Positions 1 through 8,716 of a stretch of DNA of 33,987 nt are shown piece by piece. The translations under genes were made by a program, and so were the position numbers. Numbering within the stretch: position 1 is the first letter of the stretch; each line of letters begins with the position of its first letter. The notes beneath the pieces are model-generated. The model saw nothing but the letters and a program-made list of their open reading frames with translations, had not been told where the DNA came from and did no database searches. Origin of the DNA: Gemmatimonadota bacterium (lineage in GTDB: Bacteria; Gemmatimonadota; Gemmatimonadetes; Gemmatimonadales; GWC2-71-9); NCBI GenBank assembly GCA_003221005.1, contig QHTZ01000104.1:1-33987 (forward strand). Direction: 5' to 3'.

Positions 1-500
1 TCCACATCGAGCGCAAGCCGGGCAAGGTGACGGTGACTGTGCACACCGGCCGGCCGGGCGTGGTGATCGGGAAGCGGGGAGCCGAGGTCGACAAGCTGCG
101 CGACGAGCTGACCCAGCTGACCGGCAAGGAAGTGGGGATCAACGTCGAGGAGATCAAGCGGCCGGAGCTCGACGCCCAGCTCGTGGCGGACAGCGTCGCG
201 CACCAGCTCACGCAGCGCATCTCGTTCCGCCGCGCCATGAAGCGGGCGGTGCAGAGCGCGATGCGTATGGGGGCGCAGGGGATCAAGGTGAAGACCGCCG
301 GCCGCCTCGGGGGCGCCGAGATCGCCCGGACGGAGGGCTACCACGAGGGCCGCGTCCCGCTGCACACCTTGCGGGCCGACGTGGATTACGCCCTCTCGAC
401 CGCGAAGACGACCTACGGCACCATCGGGGTGAAGGTCTGGATCTTCAAGGGCGAGCGCACCGAGGACGTGCAGGGGCGCACCTACTCGACCGGGGTCTGA
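1..500 (+). CDS. rpsC: 30S ribosomal protein S3, 5' partial
   Basis: Small-subunit protein that binds 16S rRNA in the head and lines the mRNA entry channel. The reading frame is open from base 3 to the TGA at 498-500, so the N-terminal part (roughly 50 residues judged by family length) lies outside the window. The visible part begins inside the type II KH domain, with the RNA-binding GxxG loop as VIGKRG, and continues through the S3 C-terminal domain ([10 protein letters not shown] near the end). The next gene, rplP, starts 3 nt after the stop, the standard S10 operon order. The ATG at 27 or GTGs near it are internal codons and not starts. Confidence 0.97.
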   Translation, partial: HIERKPGKVTVTVHTGRPGVVIGKRGAEVDKLRDELTQLTGKEVGINVEEIKRPELDAQLVADSVAHQLTQRISFRRAMKRAVQSAMRMGAQGIKVKTAGRLGGAEIARTEGYHEGRVPLHTLRADVDYALSTAKTTYGTIGVKVWIFKGERTEDVQGRTYSTGV

Positions 501-503
501 CGG

Positions 504-917
504 ATGCTCGCGCCGAAGCGCGTCAAGTTTCGCAAGCGGTTCAAGGGCCGCACCAAGGGGATGGCGACGAGCGCCAACACCGTGGCGTTCGGCCACTACG
601 GCCTCATGTCGCTCGAGCCCGGGTGGATCACGAACCGGCAGATCGAGGCGGCGCGTGTCGCGCTGACGCGCGAGATGAAGCGGGGCGGGAAGGTCTGGAT
701 CCGGCTGTTTCCGGACAAGCCCATCACCAAGAAGCCGGCCGAGACGCGCATGGGCAAGGGGAAAGGGAATCCGGAGGGCTGGGTGGCGGTGGTGAAGCCG
801 GGACGCGTGATGCTCGAGCTCGAGGGGATCGAAGAGCCCGCGGCCCGTACGGCACTAGCGCTCGCGGCGGCGAAGCTGCCGCTCAAGTCGAAGTTCGTGA
901 GGCGGGAGGAGCGGTGA
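504..917 (+). CDS. rplP: 50S ribosomal protein L16
   Basis: Large-subunit protein near the A-site tRNA elbow; it is needed for late 50S assembly. The product has 137 residues, the family's normal size. It starts [11 protein letters not shown] and has the typical R/K-rich N-terminus, a [11 protein letters not shown] segment in the conserved central loop and the [10 protein letters not shown] helix near the C-terminus. ATG at 504 is 3 nt after rpsC. Its order between rpsC and rpmC is canonical. No oddity is seen. Confidence 0.98.
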   Translation: MLAPKRVKFRKRFKGRTKGMATSANTVAFGHYGLMSLEPGWITNRQIEAARVALTREMKRGGKVWIRLFPDKPITKKPAETRMGKGKGNPEGWVAVVKPGRVMLELEGIEEPAARTALALAAAKLPLKSKFVRREER

Positions 918-918
918 G

Positions 919-1119
919 ATGGCCAAGCTGAAACCCGACGCGCTGCGGGAGCTCAAGACCGAGGAGCTGGAGCAGAAGCTGGCGGTGCTCCAGGAGGAGC
1001 AGTTCCGGCTCACGTTCCGCCGGGGCACCGAGGCGATCGCGAACCCGCTGCAGTTCCGCACGATGCGGCGCGACATCGCGCGCATCGCGACCATTCTGCG
1101 CGAGAGGAAAGCGACATGA
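919..1119 (+). CDS. rpmC: 50S ribosomal protein L29
   Basis: Small two-helix protein near the peptide exit tunnel, where signal recognition particle and trigger factor dock. It has 66 residues and the typical pattern: [11 protein letters not shown] in the first helix, the FRLTFRR turn, and the [14 protein letters not shown] second helix. ATG at 919 lies 1 nt after the rplP stop, with a GAGGAG-type ribosome site at about 905-911. It overlaps rpsQ by 4 nt (ATGA). Confidence 0.97.
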   Translation: MAKLKPDALRELKTEELEQKLAVLQEEQFRLTFRRGTEAIANPLQFRTMRRDIARIATILRERKAT

Positions 1120-1364
1120 GGGGCCGCCGCAAGGTTCGCACGGGCGTGGTCGTGAGCGACAAGGCGCAGAAGACGGTGTCGGTCTCGCTCACCCGCCGGT
1201 TCGCTCACACGTTCTACGGCAAGCAGATCGTCCGCACGAAGTGGGTCGCGGCGCACGACGAGCACGGCGCGAAGGTCGGTGACACCGTACGCATCGTGGA
1301 GACGCGGCCGCTCTCCAAGACCAAGCGGTGGCGCGTGGTCGAAATCGTCGAGCGGGCACGCTGA
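1116..1364 (+). CDS. rpsQ: 30S ribosomal protein S17
   Basis: OB-fold primary 16S rRNA-binding protein. The product has 82 residues. Family signatures are the [14 protein letters not shown] start of the barrel and the [18 protein letters not shown] segment. It starts at the ATG within the ATGA overlap with rpmC, which suggests translational coupling. A 15-nt gap with GGAAGGG as a possible ribosome site separates it from rplN. Confidence 0.97.
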   Translation: MRGRRKVRTGVVVSDKAQKTVSVSLTRRFAHTFYGKQIVRTKWVAAHDEHGAKVGDTVRIVETRPLSKTKRWRVVEIVERAR

Positions 1365-1379
1365 GGAAGGGACGGGACC

Positions 1380-1748
1380 GTGGTGCAGCAGGAGTCGATC
1401 CTCAGGATCGCGGACAACTCGGGCGCCCGGAAGGCCCTGGTCATCCGCGTGCTCGGTGGCTCCAAGCGCCGGTACGCGGGGCTCGGCGACATCGTGGTCG
1501 TGACGATCAAGGACGCGATCGCCACCGGCCAGGTGAAGAAGGGCGAGGTGGCGCGGGCGGTGATCGTGCGCACCGCCAAGGAGACCAAGCGCAAGGACGG
1601 CTCCTACATCCGCTTCGACGAGAACGCGGCAGTGCTGATTACTGACCAGGGCGAGCCGCGGGCCACGCGCATTTTCGGGCCCGTAGGCCGCGAGCTGCGC
1701 GAGAAGCGGTTCATGAAAATCGTCTCGCTGGCGCCGGAGGTCATCTGA
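1380..1748 (+). CDS. rplN: 50S ribosomal protein L14
   Basis: Large-subunit protein at the 30S interface (bridge B8) and the docking surface for ribosome-silencing factors. It has 122 residues, exactly the family length. The N-terminus [17 protein letters not shown] matches the conserved L14 start, which selects the first of two adjacent GTG codons (1380) over 1383. The ending, [23 protein letters not shown], is the standard C-terminus. rplX follows at once (stop 1748, ATG 1750). Confidence 0.98.
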   Translation: MVQQESILRIADNSGARKALVIRVLGGSKRRYAGLGDIVVVTIKDAIATGQVKKGEVARAVIVRTAKETKRKDGSYIRFDENAAVLITDQGEPRATRIFGPVGRELREKRFMKIVSLAPEVI

Positions 1749-1749
1749 G

Positions 1750-2133
1750 ATGAGACGGCTGGTGTACCGCAAGAGCCGCCGCGCGCGCGGCACCGAGCCA
1801 CCGCGCCACAAGCTGCACCTCGCCAAGGGCGACACCGTGCGCGTGATCCGTGGCGAGGATCGCGGCCGCGAGGGCAAGATCCTCGAGGTGCACCCCAAGG
1901 AGTTCCGTGTGGTGGTCGAAGGGGTCAACGTGGTGAAGAAGCACAAGCGCGCCACGACAGCCCAGGGGACGAGTGGTATCATCGACATCCCGGCTCCGAT
2001 CGCGGCGTCCAAGGTGATGCTCCTCGACCCCAAGTCCGGCGAGCCCACGCGGACGCGGCGGCGCCGGGACAAGGACGGCACGGTGGAGCGGGTGGCGGTC
2101 AAGTCCGGCCAGCCGATCCCCCGGGTGAGGTAG
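1750..2133 (+). CDS. rplX: 50S ribosomal protein L24
   Basis: Assembly-initiator protein of the 50S subunit with an N-terminal KOW motif, here [20 protein letters not shown] at about residues 26-45. The product has 127 residues, somewhat longer than the usual 100-105. The extra part is an arginine-rich N-terminus of about 20 residues and a basic tail. The ATG at 1750 sits 1 nt after rplN. The stop is 4 nt before the rplE start. Confidence 0.96.
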   Translation: MRRLVYRKSRRARGTEPPRHKLHLAKGDTVRVIRGEDRGREGKILEVHPKEFRVVVEGVNVVKKHKRATTAQGTSGIIDIPAPIAASKVMLLDPKSGEPTRTRRRRDKDGTVERVAVKSGQPIPRVR

Positions 2134-2137
2134 GCTC

Positions 2138-2974
2138 GTGATCGACGACAACCCGAAGCCCGACCCCGAGGCCACGCCCCAGGGTGGTGACGCCCCAGCT
2201 CCAGCCCCCCCAGCCCCCCTAGCCGGGGGTGACGCACAACCCCGGGGCGACGCCCCGGAGGACACCCAAGCGCCCCCGCAGGGCAAGGGCAAAGGGAAGG
2301 CCAAGGACAAGAGCATCCCGACCCCCGAGGGGAAGCCCCGGGGCAAGGGGAAGAAGGCGCCGGAGGGCCAGCCCCGCGCGCCCGAGCCCGAGGGCCCGCC
2401 GCCCGAGCCGGCTCCACGGCCGCGGCTGCTGGACCATTACGAGCAGCGGGTCCGCCAGAAGCTGCAGCAGCAGTTCGGCTTCAAGAACCCGCACGAGATT
2501 CCGCGGCTGGTGAAGATCGTGCTCAACGTCGGGATGGGTGACGCGCCCAAGAACCCCAAGGGGCTCGACGCCGCCGTCGCCGAGCTCGCCGCCATCACGG
2601 GGCAGCACCCGGTGGTGACGCGCGCCAAGAAGGCGATCGCGAACTTTAACCTACGGGAAGGCGTGCCGATCGGCTGTGCCGTCACGCTGCGCGGCGCGCG
2701 GATGTACGAGTTCTTGGACCGGTTCATCACCATCGCGGTGCCGCGCATGCGCGATTTCCGCGGGCTCCCGAGCAAGAGCTTCGACGGCCGGGGCAACTAC
2801 ACGGTCGGCATCAAGGAGCAGATGATCTTCCCTGAGATCGACTACGACAAGGTCGAGAAGATCCACGGGATGGACATCACCATCGTCACGACTGCCGGCC
2901 GCGACGATGCTGCTCTGGCGCTGCTCCGGGAGATGGGCATGCCGTTCCGGGGCGAAGCTCCGGTCGCGGCCTAG
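2138..2974 (+). CDS. rplE: 50S ribosomal protein L5 with ~93-residue low-complexity N-terminal extension
   Basis: L5 binds 5S rRNA and forms part of the central protuberance. The conserved L5 domain starts near residue 94 (LLDHYEQRV..., [16 protein letters not shown]) and runs to the normal end ([23 protein letters not shown]). Upstream lies a Pro/Ala/Gly/Lys-rich segment of about 93 residues with repeats of the GKGKGKAK and [11 protein letters not shown] kind. The GTG at 2138 follows the rplX stop by 4 nt. No ATG, GTG or TTG is seen in frame near the L5 boundary (only CTG at about 2425-2430), and a later start would leave a gap of about 280 nt in an otherwise gapless operon. The extension is therefore probably translated. 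Its function is unknown. Confidence 0.95.
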   Translation: MIDDNPKPDPEATPQGGDAPAPAPPAPLAGGDAQPRGDAPEDTQAPPQGKGKGKAKDKSIPTPEGKPRGKGKKAPEGQPRAPEPEGPPPEPAPRPRLLDHYEQRVRQKLQQQFGFKNPHEIPRLVKIVLNVGMGDAPKNPKGLDAAVAELAAITGQHPVVTRAKKAIANFNLREGVPIGCAVTLRGARMYEFLDRFITIAVPRMRDFRGLPSKSFDGRGNYTVGIKEQMIFPEIDYDKVEKIHGMDITIVTTAGRDDAALALLREMGMPFRGEAPVAA

Positions 2975-2984
2975 GAGGCGAGGG

Positions 2985-3170
2985 ATGGCGAAGAAGACGT
3001 GGATCGAAAAGGTGAAACGGAAGCCGAAGTTCAAGGTCCGCGGCTATTACCGCTGCCAGCGCTGCGGTCGCAGCCGGGGCACGCTGCGGAAGTTCGGCTT
3101 GTGCCGCATTTGTTTCCGCGACCTGGCGTTGCGCGGGGAGATTCCCGGCGTGCGCAAGGCCAGCTGGTAA
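2985..3170 (+). CDS. rpsN: 30S ribosomal protein S14, zinc-binding type
   Basis: Small head protein of the 30S subunit. At 61 residues it is the short zinc-ribbon (type Z) form. The four cysteines are C24, C27, C40 and C43 in CQRC and CRIC, and the ending [11 protein letters not shown] is the family C-terminus. An AGGAGGCG ribosome site at about 2974-2981 supports ATG 2985 over the TTG-type starts upstream. A C-plus form can imply zinc dependence. No C-minus paralogue is visible in this window. Confidence 0.98.
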   Translation: MAKKTWIEKVKRKPKFKVRGYYRCQRCGRSRGTLRKFGLCRICFRDLALRGEIPGVRKASW

Positions 3171-3186
3171 AGGACGGAACGACGAG

Positions 3187-3582
3187 ATGAGCGTAACTGA
3201 CCCCGTCGCCGATATGCTCACCCGGGTGCGCAACGCCTGCCTGGCAGGGCACAAACGGGTGGACATGCCGGTGTCGAAGCTGAAGGTGGAGATCGCGCGG
3301 CTGCTCCGCGACAACCATTATCTCCACGACTACAAGGTCTTGGATGACGGGCGGCAGGGGCTGCTGCGCCTCTACCTCAAGTACCACAACGACGCGCCCG
3401 TCATCCGCGAGCTGCAGCGGATCTCCGCGCCCGGTCTGCGGCGCTACGTCAAGGCGCGCGAGATCCCACGCGTCAAGAACGGCCTCGGGATGGCGATTCT
3501 GTCGACGCCCCGGGGTCTGATGTCGGACCGCGAAGCCCGCACCGCCCGCGTGGGCGGCGAGTTGCTCGCGGTGGTCTGGTAG
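3187..3582 (+). CDS. rpsH: 30S ribosomal protein S8
   Basis: Primary binder of 16S rRNA helix 21 in the central domain. In other bacteria it is also the translational repressor of the spc operon. The product has 131 residues with the standard start [13 protein letters not shown] and the C-terminal [20 protein letters not shown] signature. ATG 3187 is 16 nt after rpsN, with GGACGAACGACGAG upstream. I did not identify an S8-binding helix mimic near rplE. Confidence 0.98.
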   Translation: MSVTDPVADMLTRVRNACLAGHKRVDMPVSKLKVEIARLLRDNHYLHDYKVLDDGRQGLLRLYLKYHNDAPVIRELQRISAPGLRRYVKAREIPRVKNGLGMAILSTPRGLMSDREARTARVGGELLAVVW

Positions 3583-3590
3583 GAGGCGTC

Positions 3591-4139
3591 ATGTCGCGCA
3601 TCGGCAAGCGGCCGGTTCCGCTCCCCAAGGGCGTCACGGCGCAGATCGACGGCTCGCGGCTCACGGTCAAGGGGCCCAAGGGCGAGATCGGTCGGACCAT
3701 TCATGCCGAGCTCAGCGTCGCGCTCGAGGACGGCACCCTCGTCGTGCGGCGGCCCTCAGACGAGAGCCGCCACAAGGCGCTGCACGGCCTCACACGCACC
3801 CTCGTCGCCAACATGGTCGAAGGGGTGACCAAGGGGTTCAGCAAGGCGCTCGAGATCCAGGGCGTGGGCTACAAGGCGGAGGCGAAGCCGTTCGGCGTGC
3901 AGCTCGTGGTCGGGTTCTCGCACCCCGTCCCGTACCACGCGCCGCAGGGCATCAAGATCTCGGTGGACAACAACGTGCTGGTCAAGATCGAAGGCGTCGA
4001 CAAGGAGCTGGTCGGCCAGGTGGCTGCCGAGCTGCGCAACGTGCGGCCCCCCGAGCCCTACAAGGGCAAGGGGATCCGCTACGTGGGCGAGCAGGTGCGC
4101 CGCAAGGCGGGCAAGACGGCTCAGGCCGTGGCCAAGTAG
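3591..4139 (+). CDS. rplF: 50S ribosomal protein L6
   Basis: Two-domain protein at the base of the L7/L12 stalk, near the sarcin-ricin loop. It has 182 residues, the normal size. [12 protein letters not shown] is the canonical start and [22 protein letters not shown] is the conserved C-terminal signature. ATG 3591 is preceded by GGTAGGAGGCG, a strong ribosome site. rplR follows after 2 nt. Confidence 0.98.
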   Translation: MSRIGKRPVPLPKGVTAQIDGSRLTVKGPKGEIGRTIHAELSVALEDGTLVVRRPSDESRHKALHGLTRTLVANMVEGVTKGFSKALEIQGVGYKAEAKPFGVQLVVGFSHPVPYHAPQGIKISVDNNVLVKIEGVDKELVGQVAAELRNVRPPEPYKGKGIRYVGEQVRRKAGKTAQAVAK

Positions 4140-4141
4140 CC

Positions 4142-4513
4142 ATGCGATCGCTCCGCAAGGTGAGGACGCGAGCGCAGCGCCGGGCGCGGCGGCACCTGCG
4201 GGTGCGCAAGACGGTGCGCGGCAGCGCCACCCGTCCGCGGCTCGTCGTGTTTCGTTCCTCGAAGCACATCTACGCGCAGCTCGTCGACGACGACCGCGGC
4301 GTCACGCTCATCGGCGCATCGGACCGCTCGGAGGGCATCGCCGCCGAGGGGAAGGGCAAGACCGGAAAGAGCTTCGGCGTCGGCCAGTTGGTCGCTGCGA
4401 AAGCCAAGAGCCAGGGCATCACCAAGGTCGTGTTCGACCGCGCCGGGTATCGTTACCACGGGCGCGTGAAGGCGGTGGCCGACGGCGCCCGCAAGGGCGG
4501 ATTGGAGTTCTGA
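4142..4513 (+). CDS. rplR: 50S ribosomal protein L18
   Basis: Binds 5S rRNA together with L5 in the central protuberance. It has 123 residues with a basic N-terminus, then [18 protein letters not shown] and the C-terminal [24 protein letters not shown] signature. ATG 4142 is 2 nt after rplF. Its TGA overlaps the rpsE start by 1 nt (TGATG), implying coupled translation. Confidence 0.98.
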   Translation: MRSLRKVRTRAQRRARRHLRVRKTVRGSATRPRLVVFRSSKHIYAQLVDDDRGVTLIGASDRSEGIAAEGKGKTGKSFGVGQLVAAKAKSQGITKVVFDRAGYRYHGRVKAVADGARKGGLEF

Positions 4514-5262
4514 TGACGGACGAAAAGGACCAACCCGGCGCATCGGCGCCGGAGAGCGCGTCAGCGCCGGAGAGCGCGTCAGCGCCGGAGGAACCCGCGG
4601 CGGCCGCTGCCGCGGCGCCAGAGGCGGCCCCGGCGCAAGCAGCGCCGACGCCGCCGCACCGTCCACCGCGTGGCCCGGGCGGCCGTGGTGGAGGCGGGGG
4701 TCGCGGTCGTGGGCGGGGCGGCGAGCGCCGCGACTCGGGCGAGCGCCAGCGGGAAGGCGACGGGCTGATCGAGAACGTGATCGCCATCAACCGGGTCGCG
4801 AAGGTCGTGAAAGGCGGGCGCCGGTTCGGCTTCAATGCGCTGGTCGCCGTCGGGGACGGGCAGGGGCACGTCGGCATCGCCACCGGGAAGGCGAACGAGG
4901 TGAGCGAGGCCGTCCGCAAGGCGGTCGAGGCGGCGCGCCGCAAGATGCTCGAGATCCCCCTCACCGGGGGCACGATCCCGCACGAGATCATCGGCGACCA
5001 CGGGGCGGGGCGGGTGCTCCTGAAGCCCGCCGCCACCGGTACCGGCGTCATCGCGGGCGGTCCGGTACGGGCCGTGCTCGAGTGCGCTGGCGTGCGCGAC
5101 ATCCTCACGAAGAGCCTGGGCTCGACCAACCCGCACAACATGGTGCGTGCGGCCCTGGACGGGCTGCTGCGGCTCACCACGCCGCGGCGCGTCGCGCGGG
5201 AGCGCGGCATCGAGGTGGAGGCGATTCCGTACAAGCCGCGACAGGAGGCGACGCGTGGCTAG
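4513..5262 (+). CDS. rpsE: 30S ribosomal protein S5 with long Ala/Pro and RGG-rich N-terminal extension
   Basis: S5 sits at the mRNA entry site and affects decoding accuracy. The conserved domain begins near residue 83 ([21 protein letters not shown]) and ends normally. The first 80 or so residues are an extension. An 18-bp tandem repeat gives SAPESA repeats, followed by an Ala/Pro stretch and a Gly/Arg-rich segment of RGG type, a composition often linked to RNA contact. The total is 249 residues against about 165 in ordinary S5. ATG at 4513 overlaps the rplR stop (TGATG), and the repeat is in frame, so the extension is probably made. Confidence 0.96.
   Translation: MTDEKDQPGASAPESASAPESASAPEEPAAAAAAAPEAAPAQAAPTPPHRPPRGPGGRGGGGGRGRGRGGERRDSGERQREGDGLIENVIAINRVAKVVKGGRRFGFNALVAVGDGQGHVGIATGKANEVSEAVRKAVEAARRKMLEIPLTGGTIPHEIIGDHGAGRVLLKPAATGTGVIAGGPVRAVLECAGVRDILTKSLGSTNPHNMVRAALDGLLRLTTPRRVARERGIEVEAIPYKPRQEATRG
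4546..4590 (+). repeat. 18-bp in-frame tandem repeat, 2.5 copies, in rpsE
   Basis: Two identical 18-bp units at 4546-4563 and 4564-4581, then a 9-bp partial unit to 4590. Each unit adds six residues of the APESAS type to the S5 N-terminal extension. Perfect identity suggests recent duplication by slippage. Confidence 0.9.
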
Positions 5263-5521
5263 GAACCCGCCCACGAGGAAGTACCGCAAGCGGAAATCGG
5301 GGCGCGACCCCGTCCTGCCCCCGCCGGGCAAGGGCAAGCTCCGCATCCTCCAGCGGCGCTCCGGGATCGGCCGTCCCGCCGTCGAGCGGCGCACGCTCGA
5401 GGCGCTCGGTCTGAAGCACCACCAGGACACGGTGGTCAAGCCGGACCATCCTGCGCTGCGAGGGATGCTCTATCGTGTGCGCCACCTCGTCGCGGTGACG
5501 CCGGCGAAGGCCAAGGAGTAG
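5255..5521 (+). CDS. rpmD: 50S ribosomal protein L30 with basic N-terminal extension
   Basis: Small 50S protein. The core L30 sequence ([43 protein letters not shown]) starts near residue 28. About 27 basic/proline residues precede it, making 88 residues against about 60 in most bacteria. The start is GTG 5255, which overlaps the rpsE stop by 8 nt (GTGGCTAG). No closer in-frame start exists before the L30 core. Confidence 0.93.
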   Translation: MARNPPTRKYRKRKSGRDPVLPPPGKGKLRILQRRSGIGRPAVERRTLEALGLKHHQDTVVKPDHPALRGMLYRVRHLVAVTPAKAKE

Positions 5522-5525
5522 AGGG

Positions 5526-6032
5526 ATGGCGAAGGCGAAGACGAAGCGGCGGACGAAAGCCAGGACCAAGACGCCGGCCGCGGCCGTGCAACGGGTCACC
5601 TTGCAGAGCCTGAAGCCGCCACGCGGCTCTCATCGCGCCCGCATCCGCAAGGGCCGCGGCCCCGGGTCGGGGATCGGCAAGACGGCCGGGCGGGGCGGTA
5701 AGGGGCAGACAGCGCGCACGGGAGGCCAGACCCGCCCGGGGTTCGAGGGCGGCCAGATGCCGCTGATCCGCCGGATTCCCAAGCGCGGGTTCACGAACCC
5801 CTTCAAGCAGCCGGCGCAGGTGGTGAACGTTCGATATCTGGCCAAGCTCGCCGAGGGGGTCGAGGTCACCCCGGAGACGCTGTTCGGCGCCGGATTGGTC
5901 CGCCGCCCCGACCATCCCGTCAAGCTGCTGGGCATGGGGGACGTGGGCCGGAAGTTCGTCGTGAAGAGCGTGGCCGTTTCCGCGTCCGCGCGCGCCAAGA
6001 TCGAGCAGGCGGGCGGTACCATCGAGGCCTGA
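5526..6032 (+). CDS. rplO: 50S ribosomal protein L15
   Basis: Late-assembly 50S protein that threads a basic N-terminal arm through the subunit. The family signature GPGSGIGKTAGRGGKGQ (about residues 46-62) and GFEGGQMPLIRRIPKRGF are present. It has 168 residues. The first 24 (Lys/Arg/Thr-rich) are extra compared with typical L15, whose start resembles LQSLKPPRGSH. ATG 5526 follows rpmD by 4 nt with AGTAGAGGG upstream. Confidence 0.97.
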   Translation: MAKAKTKRRTKARTKTPAAAVQRVTLQSLKPPRGSHRARIRKGRGPGSGIGKTAGRGGKGQTARTGGQTRPGFEGGQMPLIRRIPKRGFTNPFKQPAQVVNVRYLAKLAEGVEVTPETLFGAGLVRRPDHPVKLLGMGDVGRKFVVKSVAVSASARAKIEQAGGTIEA

Positions 6033-6039
6033 GTCGCTC

Positions 6040-7368
6040 ATGTCGTTTCGGCTTCCCTCCTGGCTGAACGTGTTCAAGCTCCCGGACGACCTCTGGGAGA
6101 AGTTCTCGGTCACCTTCATCTGTTTGGTGGTGTATCGCGCCGGGGCGCACATCGCGACCCCGGGCGTGAACGTGCAGGCGCTCGCCGACTTCCTGCGCAA
6201 CGCGGGGCAGGGCACCCTCTTCAGCCTGTACGACCTGTTCGCGGGCGGCGGCTTCTCGCGCGCCACCGTGTTCGCGCTGGGGATCATGCCCTACATCTCG
6301 GCGAGCATCGTGTTCCAGCTCGCCGCGCCCGTGTTCCCAGTCGTCGAGAAGATGCAGCGGGATGAGGAGGGGCGGAAAACGCTCACGCAGTGGACCCGCT
6401 ACCTCACCGTGGTGCTGTGCCTGTTTCAGGCGTACGGGTACGCGCTCTTCACCGAGCAGCTCCCGGGCGCGGTGGCGTCGCCGGGGTGGGGCTTCCGACT
6501 AACGACCGTGCTCACCCTGTCCACGGGCGGCATCTTCGTGATGTGGCTGGGCGAGCAGATCACGGAGCGGGGTATCGGCAACGGTGCGAGCTTGCTGATC
6601 TTCTTCTCGATCATCGAGCGGATCTGGCCGGAGACGCTGCGCACCGTCGAGGCGCTGAAGGCCCACTCGCTCACCTTCCCCGTGCTGCTCGCCGTGCTCG
6701 GCGTCATGGTGCTCGTGGTCGCGGGCACGGTGGCGGTCACCGTGGCGGCGCGCCGCATCCCGATTCAGATCCCGCGCAAGGTGATGGGTCGAGGCCGCAT
6801 CCGCGAGGGGCAAAAGACGTTCATCCCGCTGCGCATCAACTCGTCGGGCGTGATGCCCATCATCTTCGCCCAGTCGCTGATCATCGTGCCGGGCACGCTC
6901 GCCACGTTCAGCGGCAACGCGCTGCTGAAGCGCCTGGCCGATTACTTCAGCGTGACCTCGTGGGTCTACGTGGTCTCGAGCGCGGCGCTGATCGTGTTCT
7001 TCGCGTATTTCTACACGTCGATCATCTTCAATCCGGTCGACCTCGCGGAGAACCTGAAAAAGCAGGGTGGCTTCATCCCCGGCGTGAAGCCGGGCGCCGC
7101 GACGGCCGACTACATCGACGAAGTGCTGTCCCGCATCACCTTCCCAGGCGCCATCTTCCTCACCGTGGTGGCGATGCTCCCGATCGTGATCTCCAACGTG
7201 CTCAACATGCCGTTCGGGTTCGGCGGCACGGCGCTCCTCATCGTGGTGGGCGTCGCGCTGGACACCGTGCAACAGGTGCAGCAGCACCTCCTGCTCAGGC
7301 ATTACGACGGCTTCATGAAAGGCGGCGGGCCCGGGGGCGGCGGCACGCGGGTTCGCTTCCGCCGCTAG
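6040..7368 (+). CDS. secY: Protein translocase subunit SecY
   Basis: Channel-forming subunit of the Sec translocon in the inner membrane. At 442 residues it has the usual size, and ten hydrophobic membrane segments can be read. Signatures are the plug and second helix region (SLYDLFAGGGFSRATVFALGIMPYISASI), the GERITERGIGNG-like cytosolic loop (here GEQITERGIGNGASLLIF) and the C5 loop PVDLAENLKKQGGFIPGVKPG. ATG 6040 is 7 nt after rplO. The tail ends in a Gly/Arg-rich segment after QQHLLLRHYDGFMK. Confidence 0.98.
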   Translation: MSFRLPSWLNVFKLPDDLWEKFSVTFICLVVYRAGAHIATPGVNVQALADFLRNAGQGTLFSLYDLFAGGGFSRATVFALGIMPYISASIVFQLAAPVFPVVEKMQRDEEGRKTLTQWTRYLTVVLCLFQAYGYALFTEQLPGAVASPGWGFRLTTVLTLSTGGIFVMWLGEQITERGIGNGASLLIFFSIIERIWPETLRTVEALKAHSLTFPVLLAVLGVMVLVVAGTVAVTVAARRIPIQIPRKVMGRGRIREGQKTFIPLRINSSGVMPIIFAQSLIIVPGTLATFSGNALLKRLADYFSVTSWVYVVSSAALIVFFAYFYTSIIFNPVDLAENLKKQGGFIPGVKPGAATADYIDEVLSRITFPGAIFLTVVAMLPIVISNVLNMPFGFGGTALLIVVGVALDTVQQVQQHLLLRHYDGFMKGGGPGGGGTRVRFRR

Positions 7369-7369
7369 C

Positions 7370-7933
7370 GTGTTCATTCTCCTTCTCGGCGCCCCGGGCG
7401 CGGGAAAGGGCACGCAAGGAAGGCTGCTCGCGGAGCGGTTGGGGCTCCCCAAGATCACGACCGGCGACATCCTTCGCGCCGCGGTGCAGGCCGGGTCACC
7501 GCTGGGACGCGAAGCCAAGCGCTACATGGACGAGGGCAAGCTCGTCCCCGACGCGGTGATCCTGGGGCTCATCAAGGATGAGCTCGCCAAGGCCGAGGCG
7601 AAGGACGGCGCGGTGTTCGACGGATTCCCGCGCACCGCAGCGCAGGCGGAGCTGGTCGATCGCACGCTTGCCGAGCGGGGCCAGCGGCTCAACCACATCC
7701 TGTTGCTCGACGTTTCCGAGGACGAGCTGGTGCGCCGCTTGCAGCAGCGCGCCGGCATTGAAGGCCGCTCGGACGACACGCCCGAGGCGATCCGTACCCG
7801 GCTCCAGGTGTACCAGCGCGACACCGCCCCCCTCATCGCCCACTACGCGCAGCGCGGCAACGTGCACCGCGTGCCCGCCACGGGTACGATCGAGGACATC
7901 GCGACCGACATCAAGCGCATCATCGGGCGATGA
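7370..7933 (+). CDS. adk: Adenylate kinase, short form
   Basis: Catalyses ATP + AMP = 2 ADP in the cytoplasm. The P-loop is GAPGAGKGT (residues 7-15), the AMP-binding segment is TTGDILRAAV, and DGFPRT is present. The protein has 187 residues and a very short LID (EGRSDDTPEAI). It therefore lacks the zinc-type LID domain found in long forms. The start is GTG 7370, one base after the secY stop. Its stop overlaps map by 4 nt (ATGA). secY-adk-map is the conserved order. Confidence 0.98.
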   Translation: MFILLLGAPGAGKGTQGRLLAERLGLPKITTGDILRAAVQAGSPLGREAKRYMDEGKLVPDAVILGLIKDELAKAEAKDGAVFDGFPRTAAQAELVDRTLAERGQRLNHILLLDVSEDELVRRLQQRAGIEGRSDDTPEAIRTRLQVYQRDTAPLIAHYAQRGNVHRVPATGTIEDIATDIKRIIGR

Positions 7934-8712
7934 TCACCATCAAGTCGCCGCGCGAGATCGAGACGATGGCCGCCGCGGGGCGCATTGTGGCCGCCACCCT
8001 CGCCCTCGTTGCGCGGCACGTCCGCCCCGGCGTGTCGACCGAGGAGCTCGACCGTCGCGCCGAGGAGTTCATCCGCAGCCATCCCGGCGCCCGGCCCTCC
8101 TTCAAGGGGCTCTACGACTACCCCGCGACCCTGTGCACGTCCATCAACCAGGAAGTGGTGCACGGCATTCCGTCTCCGAAGCGCGTCCTGAGTGAGGGCG
8201 ACCTCTTGAGCGTGGACGTCGGCGTGTGGCTCGACGGGCTGCACGCCGACTCCGCCGCGACGTTCCCCGTGGGTCGGGTGCCGCCCGAGGCGCAGCGGCT
8301 GCTCCAGGTGACGCAGGCCGCCCTGATGGCCGGGGTCGGCCAGGCACGCGTCGGCAACCACGTCGGGGACATCGGCCACGCGGTGCAGGAGGTGGCGGAA
8401 GGAGCAGGGTACTCCGTCGTGCGGGAACTCGTGGGGCACGGGATCGGCTCGAGCTTCCACGAGGAGCCCCAGATCCCGAACTATGGCAAGCCGAAGCGGG
8501 GGCCACGGCTCGTCGCCGGCATGACGATCGCGATCGAGCCGATGGTAAACGTTGGGGGGCCCGGCATCCGCACCCTCGACGACAAGTGGACGGTGGTCAC
8601 CGAGGATGGCTCGCTGTCGGCCCACTTTGAGCACACCGTGGCCGTCGTCGAGAACGGAGGCCCCCCCCGGATTCTCACGCTCGCGGACCGAGGCCCCGGC
8701 GTGAATCTTTAG
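7930..8712 (+). CDS. map: Methionine aminopeptidase, type I
   Basis: Removes the initiator methionine from nascent proteins using two metal ions. All five metal ligands are visible in context: the Asp of SVDVGVW, the Asp of HADSAATF, the His of VGHGIG, the Glu of IAIEPM and the Glu of HFEHTV. It has 260 residues, without an N-terminal zinc finger. It is coupled to adk by ATGA. The usual next genes (infA, rpmJ, rpsM, rpsK, rpsD, rpoA, rplQ) are not downstream. An unrelated trpB-like gene starts 4 nt later. Confidence 0.98.
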   Translation: MITIKSPREIETMAAAGRIVAATLALVARHVRPGVSTEELDRRAEEFIRSHPGARPSFKGLYDYPATLCTSINQEVVHGIPSPKRVLSEGDLLSVDVGVWLDGLHADSAATFPVGRVPPEAQRLLQVTQAALMAGVGQARVGNHVGDIGHAVQEVAEGAGYSVVRELVGHGIGSSFHEEPQIPNYGKPKRGPRLVAGMTIAIEPMVNVGGPGIRTLDDKWTVVTEDGSLSAHFEHTVAVVENGGPPRILTLADRGPGVNL

Positions 8713-8716
8713 AGGC

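Noticed and set aside
855..2417. Long minus-strand frame (520 codons) opposite the ribosomal genes
   Set aside because: High-GC shadow of rpmC to rplE; low-complexity Arg/Pro composition, no motif, and the + strand genes are certain.
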